Positions 33,948 to 40,901 of a stretch of 64,000 nt of DNA are shown piece by piece. Position numbers and translations under genes: made by a program. Under the pieces are notes generated by a model, which saw nothing but the letters and a program-made list of their open reading frames with translations, ran no database searches and was not told the origin of the DNA. The DNA is from UBA10107 sp963835585 (GTDB lineage Archaea; Nanobdellota; Nanobdellia; Woesearchaeales; UBA10107): positions 275,841 through 339,840 of the forward strand of contig CAWIGF010000001.1 of assembly GCA_963835585.1 (NCBI GenBank), read 5' to 3'. Numbering within the stretch: position 1 is the first letter of the stretch; every line of letters begins with the position of its first letter.

Positions 33948-35434
33948 GATGATGTTGGTGGAGACGTTACCACAATATTTCCGACTTGTGGAAGACAATC
34001 AGTAGCATCTAATGCAGACTGACCAATGCCCACATAAATGTCGATATTGGGTATGCCTCCTTGGAATGCCGAGCCTGTATCCTGTGCTACATAATTATTA
34101 TTACTCCATGCATTGCAACATTGTTGATTCTGACAACCGATAAACGTTATCTTGACTTGGGAACCGTATTTTATTTCAGTTGGATCGATGGCAATTGTCG
34201 TTCCGACTTTTGCGATAACTCCTGATGCAGTATATATTCCGGTTGCTGACGTACTTGTCGATTCAGTTGTCGCGATACCTGCAGATGAATAAATTATATT
34301 GCCCGAACCACTTTGCACAATTCCAGAACCTTCGCATTTAACATCTTGATAAAATCCTCTTTGGGAAACAGGAATTGCACACCAATAACCAGTGCTACCT
34401 TGGGGGAAATCCTGATAATCATAAACACCAGATGTCCAACCATCAGGAAAATCTGAAAGAATTGGTGTATTGTATTCTGTTATTCGCACATTGCAATAAT
34501 GCTTGACAGTATCTGTATCTGGTGGTGTTCCAGGAGGACATGCATATTGAGACTGAGAATTTCCAATTATAGCTACAGGTGCCGAATTTGCTGATATTGG
34601 TTGTGTTGGAATCAGCTGAACTGTGTAATCATCAGGATTATCTGGATTGATCCATTCATATCCTGGATTGGGAACAACATTCCCATTTGGATCTGTTTGA
34701 GTATTTGGATATGTTTCGTATTCTCCATTCGAATTCGATGCTGAAACCTTGTCTCCATTGGGTGCAGCAGAGGTTAGTTCCGATTTGAGAACATTCAATT
34801 GGTCAGATAATACTATTGTATTTTGATCAAGTTTGCCAATGTAGAGAGGAAGTTCACCATTTTTATCTGAATAAGGATCTATGTCTTTGTAAAAATTCGG
34901 AAGGATCATGGCACCAGAACTTTCCGAGATGCAATAAGTAGATGTAGTTTTACAATCAGAAATTGAAAGATCTGAAAGGAATGTTGCAAAATCATAATTT
35001 GGTTCACAAATTGGAGCGGTACAATCAGAAGTACCTTTCAAAGAAGACGTATCGAAAGAAACTGTGCAAAGACAAAGAACAGCACCAGTTGCGCTTACCG
35101 GTCTATTTATCGTGAATGTCTGAGAAGGTTGAGTTCCGCTACCTATTGCTACAGAAGATTGAGAATAAGTAATCGATGCACTATTTTGCGTAGCGCCGAA
35201 CCAAACAACTGCAGTATTCTTATCCATGTAAAAAGAAAGAGGCTCTATGGTTCCAGGAGTGCCAGCATCGACTTGTTTGATAGTGGCATCAAGATTGTTA
35301 AAATCAGGTTTTGCGTTAGATGAGGATATCATAGAAAGCAATTTGCTTCCGCCGCCAAGAAAAGCGAGAATTACAATTACACCTATGATAATACCCATAA
35401 GTGCATTCAATGGAATCTGTGCTTTTTTTTTCAT
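33944..35434 (-). CDS. Pilin-headed protein with C-terminal 3D (MltA/RlpA-like) domain
   Basis: 496 aa. MKKKAQIPLNALMGIIIGVIV is a class III prepilin start with a hydrophobic helix to residue 35. The C-terminal region (about 315-470) matches the 3D domain found in bacterial MltA, resuscitation-factor and spore-cortex proteins: YTASG at 401-405, IAIDPTEIKYGSQV (D417), YVAQDTGSAFQG (D452) and IDIYVG (D465). These three Asp define the family and cut or bind peptidoglycan-like glycan. Middle part is Asn/Pro/Ser-rich with paired Cys. Third lytic-type domain copy is absent. Second of two such enzymes in the operon. Confidence 0.85.
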   Translation of the reverse strand: MKKKAQIPLNALMGIIIGVIVILAFLGGGSKLLSMISSSNAKPDFNNLDATIKQVDAGTPGTIEPLSFYMDKNTAVVWFGATQNSASITYSQSSVAIGSGTQPSQTFTINRPVSATGAVLCLCTVSFDTSSLKGTSDCTAPICEPNYDFATFLSDLSISDCKTTSTYCISESSGAMILPNFYKDIDPYSDKNGELPLYIGKLDQNTIVLSDQLNVLKSELTSAAPNGDKVSASNSNGEYETYPNTQTDPNGNVVPNPGYEWINPDNPDDYTVQLIPTQPISANSAPVAIIGNSQSQYACPPGTPPDTDTVKHYCNVRITEYNTPILSDFPDGWTSGVYDYQDFPQGSTGYWCAIPVSQRGFYQDVKCEGSGIVQSGSGNIIYSSAGIATTESTSTSATGIYTASGVIAKVGTTIAIDPTEIKYGSQVKITFIGCQNQQCCNAWSNNNYVAQDTGSAFQGGIPNIDIYVGIGQSALDATDCLPQVGNIVVTSPPTSS

Positions 35435-35437
35435 ACG

Positions 35438-35689
35438 CTATCCTGTTGGCGACGTCTGTGTTGTTGGAGTGCATCCATTTGCTCCTGGTGAAGAGCCTTT
35501 TGGGCATGTATTTAATAAATTAGGAAGAGCATTGTTCGCATTTTGAACAGATGCGATTTGAGTATCAATCACACTTTTCTCCCCACCCGTCTGCTTGGTA
35601 AACATGTAAATAATAACTGCTGCGGCTACTGCCAAAATAATAAACCAAATAACTAATTCCATGGGATTTACTTGTGCTTTTTTTTTCAT
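35438..35689 (-). CDS. Small class III signal peptide protein
   Basis: 83 aa. MKKKAQVNPMELVIWFIILAVA: strong KKA/Q site with a Glu at +7 and a hydrophobic helix to about residue 30. The short ectodomain ends CPKGSSPGANGCTP, a two-Cys loop. It overlaps the upstream gene by 4 nt and sits 3 nt before the 3D-domain gene. Probably a minor or tip subunit. Confidence 0.8.
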   Translation of the reverse strand: MKKKAQVNPMELVIWFIILAVAAAVIIYMFTKQTGGEKSVIDTQIASVQNANNALPNLLNTCPKGSSPGANGCTPTTQTSPTG

Positions 35690-36447
35690 TGACTTCCTCC
35701 TTGTAAATTACAGAATTTTACTGTTCCGAGAACTTGTGGTATGACTGATGATGCTAATCCTCCACTATTTGCATTTGAAACTATTGCAATTATTGAATTC
35801 ATTTTTGTAAAGAAACAAACATGACTTGCATCAGCCTTATACAAGACTGTATTTGCGAGATTATAATTAGTACCGGATATCAGACCAGTTGTTGGAGTGG
35901 AACTAGATATAGTCAATGAAGTTGGACCCGTTATTTCTGCAACTCCTTCTTCTGTGTATTCTGGAATTAATCGTGTTGAGGAAGGCTTGAAGTAGTTTGC
36001 ATAAAAGTTCTGGGCAGCGTTATTATCTCCCGCTACTATGCAGGGCATCAGCAGTGTTGTTGGATTCGGGTCTAGTATTGTTGTGGACATAACCACAATA
36101 TTTTGTGAATTAACCAGTTGAAGGAATATTCCATTCGAAACATTCGAAAGTTCTATGTATGCCTTTTGGAAATCAGTTGGGAAGCTCTTCATGGCAACAA
36201 TACAATTTACACTACTCGACTTTGTTGCGGCAGTTAATGAACTCTCGATTGATTCATATGTTGTTTGCGCGTCTGGCGGTGCAGTAAGCGCCTGAGAACC
36301 TGTAACCCCTGTTGTCGCACCCGTATTTGGTGTTGCTTTTTCTGCTCCATTTAAAGAGGAAGTATATAAAAACATAAAAACAATAGCGGCAACAATACAT
36401 ACAATCACACCAACTACAAAGTCCAAAGTCACTGCTTTTTTATCCAT
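35686..36447 (-). CDS. Class III signal peptide-like protein with Thr/Ala linker
   Basis: 253 aa. MDKKAVTLDFVVGVIVCIVA: Val replaces the usual Gln after the cleavage residue. A mucin-like linker (residues 36-62, rich in Ala, Thr, Gly) connects to a globular domain with Cys pairs and FFTKMNSIIAIVSN. The linker would hold that domain away from the fibre. It overlaps the downstream 83-aa gene by 4 nt and follows the 51-aa gene by 1 nt. Confidence 0.75.
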   Translation of the reverse strand: MDKKAVTLDFVVGVIVCIVAAIVFMFLYTSSLNGAEKATPNTGATTGVTGSQALTAPPDAQTTYESIESSLTAATKSSSVNCIVAMKSFPTDFQKAYIELSNVSNGIFLQLVNSQNIVVMSTTILDPNPTTLLMPCIVAGDNNAAQNFYANYFKPSSTRLIPEYTEEGVAEITGPTSLTISSSTPTTGLISGTNYNLANTVLYKADASHVCFFTKMNSIIAIVSNANSGGLASSVIPQVLGTVKFCNLQGGSQ

Positions 36448-36448
36448 T

Positions 36449-36604
36449 TTATTTGAATAGATTTGTAATCGAACCCAATAGATTTATCATTTGAGTTTTC
36501 AATCCACCAAACCAAATTATTACTCCAACAACTAGTAAAATTCCCAACAAAATAGTTATGATCTTCCAAAATACATCTACCTGACCCTTTTTATGTTTGA
36601 ACAT
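36449..36604 (-). CDS. 51-aa class III signal peptide protein
   Basis: A short frame with MFKHKKGQVDVFWKIITILL. KHKKGQ is the most canonical class III cleavage motif in the operon, followed by a hydrophobic helix to residue 32 and a short tail (GGLKTQMINLLGSI). The start overlaps the end of the upstream gene by 14 nt; the stop is 1 nt from the next start. Its size is close to a bare pilin helix, suggesting a core-forming or assembly subunit. Confidence 0.75.
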   Translation of the reverse strand: MFKHKKGQVDVFWKIITILLGILLVVGVIIWFGGLKTQMINLLGSITNLFK

Positions 36605-37448
36605 TGCAAATGCCTCCTGTTGATATTGTTGAAAGAGGCGTTAAATATACAGTTGGAATTCCCCTTTTCGCAATGATTTGAACTAAAGTAGCTGCACCTT
36701 TTGCTCCACTGACTGATCCGACTATTGCAGCCCCCAATGTATATCCTACTCCGCACGTAATTGTGCCTATGATTGGTACCCACGAGCAAACAGCAGCAGC
36801 AGTGGCTCCAGCAAGTAAAATACCACCAGTTCCTCCTATGAATGCACCTGCTTTACACCATCCGCCGCAATTTGTGTTTACAGCACCATAAGAAATTGCA
36901 TAAATATCAGAACCTTGCATATCAGAAAGCAAAATATTTCCTGGTGTATTTCCGGATTGTATGTAACTGAGATAATTACTAATTTGTTTTCCACTAGAAT
37001 CAATTTGGTATGTAGTTTGAGACATATATTGTAAAAGTTGCTGGTTTGATTCTTGGTATTTTTGATTATCAATAGTAACTTCGTAGCAGACAAAGCAATT
37101 ATCTTGTCCACCAGCAGTTCCTGCATGGAATGGATCAGCTACTGTTCCCTGAGCAAATTCCCACCAGCAATTATCAACAAGGGTTGCGATCTGCTGCGTT
37201 ATTTGGTCAGGAGTTCCGCTTACTGTTTTTTTCTGTGTTGAACAAAGCAAAGGAGTCGATACCGTCTTAATACCCGCAATATTTACGGCAAATTTGCCAT
37301 TTGCAAGGACACTTGTTCTACACGTGGCCTCGCTTGCTTTAGATGAAACTTCATGGGCAATCAATTCTATGACAGTAACAACAATTATAAATCCAACAAT
37401 TCCAAGAATCAAATACATAATGAAATCATTCTGTGCTTTTTTATTCAT
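36591..37448 (-). CDS. Class III signal peptide protein with glycine-rich C-terminal helices
   Basis: 285 aa. MNKKAQNDFIMYLILGIVGF at the N-terminus with helix to about residue 31. The middle ectodomain has Cys-rich segments (DNCWWEF, NCFVCYEV). Residues 195-250 are a Gly/Ala-rich hydrophobic stretch (GAFIGGTGGILLAGATAAA and ITCGVGYTLGAAIVG) that could insert into a membrane, unlike ordinary pilins. This makes it a candidate for a pore-like or target-membrane-contacting subunit; speculative. Confidence 0.72.
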   Translation of the reverse strand: MNKKAQNDFIMYLILGIVGFIIVVTVIELIAHEVSSKASEATCRTSVLANGKFAVNIAGIKTVSTPLLCSTQKKTVSGTPDQITQQIATLVDNCWWEFAQGTVADPFHAGTAGGQDNCFVCYEVTIDNQKYQESNQQLLQYMSQTTYQIDSSGKQISNYLSYIQSGNTPGNILLSDMQGSDIYAISYGAVNTNCGGWCKAGAFIGGTGGILLAGATAAAVCSWVPIIGTITCGVGYTLGAAIVGSVSGAKGAATLVQIIAKRGIPTVYLTPLSTISTGGICNVQT

Positions 37449-37591
37449 GATCCGCCTGCTTTTTTTATAATGTAATAAACAGCAACCAAAACTACAATAC
37501 CGATAACTATTGAAAGAATGATGGTCAAAATGGTCGGGAAACCCGCTTCTTCTTCGCCTCTTTTAGAACAAATCACTCTTTTTAAATCCAT
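37445..37591 (-). CDS. 48-aa pilin-like protein, first in its operon
   Basis: MDLKRVICSKRGEEEAGFPTILTIILSIVIG: SKRG leader with acidic residues after the cleavage point, then a hydrophobic helix to residue 42 and tail KKAGGS. ATG 37591 is at leaderless distance from the TATA element at 37606-37621. Its stop overlaps the next gene by ATGA. Too short to have a separate domain; probably a core or minor subunit. Confidence 0.72.
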   Translation of the reverse strand: MDLKRVICSKRGEEEAGFPTILTIILSIVIGIVVLVAVYYIIKKAGGS

Positions 37592-37605
37592 AGAGTGAAA
37601 TTGCC

Positions 37606-37621
37606 TTTAAATATATTTAAA
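37606..37621 (-). promoter_or_regulatory. TATA element of the lytic/pilin operon
   Basis: A perfect 16-bp palindrome TTTAAATATATTTAAA. Its centre is about 22 nt from ATG 37591, so the ten-gene operon down to 29946 likely begins as a leaderless transcript here. No other minus-strand promoter is needed within the operon because the gene gaps are at most 3 nt. Confidence 0.6.
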
Positions 37622-37658
37622 TGTGTCGGTGAAAAAAGACGAGAATCTTGCTCTTTTA

Positions 37659-37913
37659 CTAGCTCCCTATTTTGATGCAACATATTTCAGGGGGTGTCAT
37701 CTGGTCGCAATTAGTATTTGATACAGTAGGTCCAGTGCACGATCCTGTGGCAACACATGATCCTTGCTTGCTCGTACAATCGCTTAATCCAGTGGAGAAT
37801 TTAGATGATGAACTACTAAATATGAAGACAATGACGACCAAGACAACTAGGGCAATCGCAGCTATAATAATCACATTCATTGCGAGCTCGACTCCCTTCT
37901 TTGAACGTGTCAT
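37659..37913 (-). CDS. Small Cys-rich class III signal peptide protein
   Basis: 84 aa from ATG 37913; the longer frame upstream overlaps the sister gene and is rejected. MTRSKKGVELAMNVIIIAAI is followed by a helix to about residue 32. The ectodomain is short and Cys-dense (CTSKQGSCVATGSC, CDQMTPPEICC). It is a close paralog of the 91-aa gene immediately upstream. Disulfide-locked minor subunit likely. Confidence 0.8.
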   Translation of the reverse strand: MTRSKKGVELAMNVIIIAAIALVVLVVIVFIFSSSSSKFSTGLSDCTSKQGSCVATGSCTGPTVSNTNCDQMTPPEICCIKIGS

Positions 37914-37918
37914 GGGAT

Positions 37919-38194
37919 TTACTTCGAAACTGGAAGGCAACAAATCTGCACAGTGCCATCTGGTAATGCTGGGCATGATAGTGTGGCGCTTTGTATCATC
38001 TGCGCATTGTTTTGATTGATGCATTTTGTTGAAGCATCCATACATGTTCCGCCCTGGATTACACAATCAGCCGTACTTTTGCTAAATACTCCTGCCCTTC
38101 CTAAGAAAACAACAGAAAGAACTACCAATACTAAAAGACCAAGAGCTGCTATGATAATAACATTCATAGAAAGTTCGATTCCTTTCTTATCCAT
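37919..38194 (-). CDS. Small Cys-rich class III signal peptide protein
   Basis: 91 aa. MDKKGIELSMNVIIIAALGL: same leader and helix as the next gene, with conserved E and S/A before MNVIIIAA. Ectodomain has CVIQGGTCMDASTKC and a C-terminal CC pair (QICC), giving six or so Cys in under 60 residues. GAGGTG precedes the start and a TATA-like element lies at 38231-38240. Tandem duplicate of its downstream neighbour. Confidence 0.8.
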   Translation of the reverse strand: MDKKGIELSMNVIIIAALGLLVLVVLSVVFLGRAGVFSKSTADCVIQGGTCMDASTKCINQNNAQMIQSATLSCPALPDGTVQICCLPVSK

Positions 38195-38257
38195 TAATTC
38201 ACCTCTGATATTGTAAAATCAGCCTCCTTTTATTTATAAATCTTGCTTTTTATAAGC

Positions 38258-38746
38258 CTATGAACATATTTTAAGCCTTACTAAGATGTTGCCTGTATAA
38301 CCAGGAAGAGGGTATTCTGCAAAGTCAACCTGACCACCCACGCAACTATTTGAAATATTTATCACAGGAGAAGTAAAATTGGGAAGGATTACGGTGAATT
38401 CGTAATGATAGCCCCACGTGCTAAGAGTCTGATTGAGCAATGATGATACTGTATCGTTGAAATACGAAGTCAAATCTCCACTTCCGCATTGAAGGGTATT
38501 TGCCGCCGGTTGTTCAATGCCATAAAGGACATCAGAGAACGTCGCCGAACTTCCTACACAATTTGCCTCTGAGTTCAAGAGCGCATTCACAAAGTTTGTT
38601 GCAAGCTGATTCTGTTGGAATGACTGGGATTGGCTTGAAGATGTTTTGGGGGTTATGCTGAATTCAGCGTAGAGAAACATTCCAAGAGCAACCAAAATAA
38701 CAACTATTGCAAGTCCTATCATCTCCATCTGGGCCTTTTTAGTCAT
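38258..38746 (-). CDS. Class III signal peptide pilin-like protein
   Basis: 162 aa. MTKKAQMEMIGLAIVVILVA: canonical KKAQ with Glu at +3, helix to about residue 28. The ectodomain has Gln/Ser-rich linker (SSSQSQSFQQNQLATNF), Cys residues, sequons (NISN, NDTV, NQTL) and strands such as YHYEFTVILPNF. Start overlaps the previous gene by 8 nt. End of the second promoter group in this cluster. Confidence 0.8.
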   Translation of the reverse strand: MTKKAQMEMIGLAIVVILVALGMFLYAEFSITPKTSSSQSQSFQQNQLATNFVNALLNSEANCVGSSATFSDVLYGIEQPAANTLQCGSGDLTSYFNDTVSSLLNQTLSTWGYHYEFTVILPNFTSPVINISNSCVGGQVDFAEYPLPGYTGNILVRLKICS

Positions 38747-39227
38747 ATGTTTCTATCTCCAATACAGCAAAATTGCATTGTTTGTTTCCTGATGGATCCA
38801 AGAAATTGCATAAAACAAAAGGAACGAACGTTGGGGTTATCACTTTTGCAGGTTTTGTGTCGTTGTATATTACTAACAAGCCTCCTTGGGTTGGATACAA
38901 TTCCTGGATTGAAATTGTCGCATATCCAAATTCACTATAATAATGATCAGTATATCCTGAATCCTGTGATATCGCATTTAATGCAATAGCGCTTTCTTCA
39001 TCGTAGCAGCCGCTGATTTCTACTCCGTTGCTGGTGCATTGGAGTTCCGGAAGGGCCATTACTTGCTGAGCAACCTCCAGTCCTCTTCCTTCTGCAGCGG
39101 TATTCGCCGTTTGCTGCGTCGATATGGAGTGGACATTCGAATAAAAGACTATTCCGAAAGCAAGCAGTATGAAGAACAGGAATAAAACGATTACATTCTC
39201 GCTCATCTGTATTTGTGCCTTTTTCAT
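38739..39227 (-). CDS. Class III signal peptide pilin-like protein
   Basis: 162 aa from ATG 39227 (MKKAQIQMSENVIVLFLFFI); longer frames upstream lie inside the neighbour. Helix to residue 27, Glu near +7. The ectodomain has GLEVAQQVMALPELQC and a C-terminal CNFLDPSGNKQCNF Cys pair, resembling the 162-aa sister gene in layout. Starts 1 nt after the upstream stop. Confidence 0.8.
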   Translation of the reverse strand: MKKAQIQMSENVIVLFLFFILLAFGIVFYSNVHSISTQQTANTAAEGRGLEVAQQVMALPELQCTSNGVEISGCYDEESAIALNAISQDSGYTDHYYSEFGYATISIQELYPTQGGLLVIYNDTKPAKVITPTFVPFVLCNFLDPSGNKQCNFAVLEIETYD

Positions 39228-39228
39228 G

Positions 39229-40365
39229 TTAGTACATCTGAGGACAACCTTCTTGTATTGCATTTTCATTTTCATGGACAAATGTGTTGACATCATCGGC
39301 GATTCTGCCTTTCATGCCCTGTTCTGGCTGGAAGAAATTAAATCCTCCTGCAGCGGTATATATGTCAACAAGATAAGTTGAATCATATGAAGTCAAACAA
39401 GTGCTGTTCCTAGGGTCGCCTGCCAAAGGACCTTGGAAAAGACCAAAGTAATTTTGTTGTTTCTGAGCATATATTTTGGAAACGACCTCATAGTCCTTGA
39501 ATGCACGGTTCATCATGCAGGCATATGTATTCAGATCGTTCGAGAACAACGCTGCGTAAACAGTTGCATCTCCAACAAGAGATGAATTTCCTACTTGCTC
39601 GAAATGTTCCGTATCAGAAGGATTCATTTCGTAAAATACAACGGAATTAGGATCATCTAATGGACCATTTATCATTATTGCAGTAACATCACCAGGAGAA
39701 AGTTTCTGTACATCAGGTGGGATTATGAAAGTAGTTGGGTCGGTGCTTGTAAATATAAATTTCACTTTGTAATAGCCGCTCAAAGGCGGTATCGTAGTAG
39801 AGTCAGCAGGATTGAACAGTGCCTTATCGAATGTCTTTACGTTCTTATTGTCGACAACCATCGTCTGAGGTGGTGTATTATTGAAGAGCATACTTCCTAT
39901 CCCATTTGCATCATTTTCCATGAGATACTTCTCCTGCGGTGAAAGGATAAACAAGAAGTTTGAAATTCTGAAAGGATAGTTCCATGCCATGCTTGACAAT
40001 AATATTGTGTTGCCTTTGATATAATCTGGAGAGAAAATAAGAAGATCACCAGCATCATATATATTTGAACTCCCACGCGTGGATCCTGTGTAAAATCCAC
40101 AGCTGCATGAATCGACAGAAGGAACGCAGTCGAAATGAAGATTAGTATTTGAGATTGTAACTACCTGGGTCTTTCCTGCTTCGGCAGAAGCGCCGACTAG
40201 TTCCTTGTCAAGTGCGGTAAAAAAATCGCTTCCGCTCTGAGTTTGGGATACACTTTGTTGCTTTACCGCGATGCTGACAAAAAACCCAAGAATTATTGCC
40301 CCGATTATAAGAACAAATATCCAATTGAACTGGACTTCTACCTGACCTTTGCGTGTGAAGTTCAT
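39229..40365 (-). CDS. Large class III signal peptide pilin-like protein
   Basis: 378 aa. MNFTRKGQVEVQFNWIFVLI is a strong class III start (RKGQVE) with Glu at +5 position. Ectodomain of about 340 residues carries FDCVPSVDSCSCGFYTG, a long beta-rich part (YYKVKFIFTSTDPTTFIIPP) and a C-terminal helix NTFVHENENAI. Larger than usual pilins, so it may be a tip or minor subunit. Located 4 nt after the 176-aa pilin gene. Confidence 0.8.
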   Translation of the reverse strand: MNFTRKGQVEVQFNWIFVLIIGAIILGFFVSIAVKQQSVSQTQSGSDFFTALDKELVGASAEAGKTQVVTISNTNLHFDCVPSVDSCSCGFYTGSTRGSSNIYDAGDLLIFSPDYIKGNTILLSSMAWNYPFRISNFLFILSPQEKYLMENDANGIGSMLFNNTPPQTMVVDNKNVKTFDKALFNPADSTTIPPLSGYYKVKFIFTSTDPTTFIIPPDVQKLSPGDVTAIMINGPLDDPNSVVFYEMNPSDTEHFEQVGNSSLVGDATVYAALFSNDLNTYACMMNRAFKDYEVVSKIYAQKQQNYFGLFQGPLAGDPRNSTCLTSYDSTYLVDIYTAAGGFNFFQPEQGMKGRIADDVNTFVHENENAIQEGCPQMY

Positions 40366-40369
40366 ACAA

Positions 40370-40900
40370 TCATCCTGTTATCAAAACAGAGCTTCCCTGC
40401 CCCTTTATTATCAAATTAAGATTTCCAGCAGTGACATTGAAACACGCAAATTCTAACGATACAGGGGATGTTCCTTTGGGTAGAATTGTTGTTCCTAAAT
40501 CAATTGAAATCCCTGTTGAAAACCCGCCTGCTCCGGTTGGATAGAGAAATACGTTCTGGTCAGTATTTGACGCTAATGCATTCTCAATTATTGGATTCGA
40601 TCTTCCTAATGCACTATAAACAACTGCATCCGCATCTTCGCCTTTGGCATACATTGACTTGAAACATACTTTCTCTATACTTGACGGAAGGTAATATTCT
40701 CCCGGCTTCTGCTGCATATAGGATAATGATTTTACATCATTTGTAAAGGAATTCTGGAATTTCAATTCTAGAACCTGGTTTCCTTGGTTGATTATTCCTT
40801 GTATTGAATTGTATCCAAGAATTAGTATTCCTGCACCCACAATCAATATCATAATGTAAATGAATATCTGCGTCTGGATTTGAGCTCGTTTTCCTTTCAT
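40370..40900 (-). CDS. Class III signal peptide pilin-like protein
   Basis: 176 aa. MKGKRAQIQTQIFIYIMILI: KRAQ cleavage motif and helix to about residue 28. Ectodomain includes YYLPSSIEKVCFKSMYAKGE and FACFNVTAGNLNLIIKGQ with two Cys. It starts 1 nt after the 977-aa gene stops, so the giant Cys-rich protein and this pilin share a transcript. Confidence 0.8.
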   Translation of the reverse strand: MKGKRAQIQTQIFIYIMILIVGAGILILGYNSIQGIINQGNQVLELKFQNSFTNDVKSLSYMQQKPGEYYLPSSIEKVCFKSMYAKGEDADAVVYSALGRSNPIIENALASNTDQNVFLYPTGAGGFSTGISIDLGTTILPKGTSPVSLEFACFNVTAGNLNLIIKGQGSSVLITG

Positions 40901-40901
40901 T

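Noticed and set aside
37659..38066. Longer start for the 84-aa Cys-rich protein
   Set aside because: The extra 51 residues overlap the upstream gene in another frame and lack a signal peptide; the KKG leader starts at 37913.
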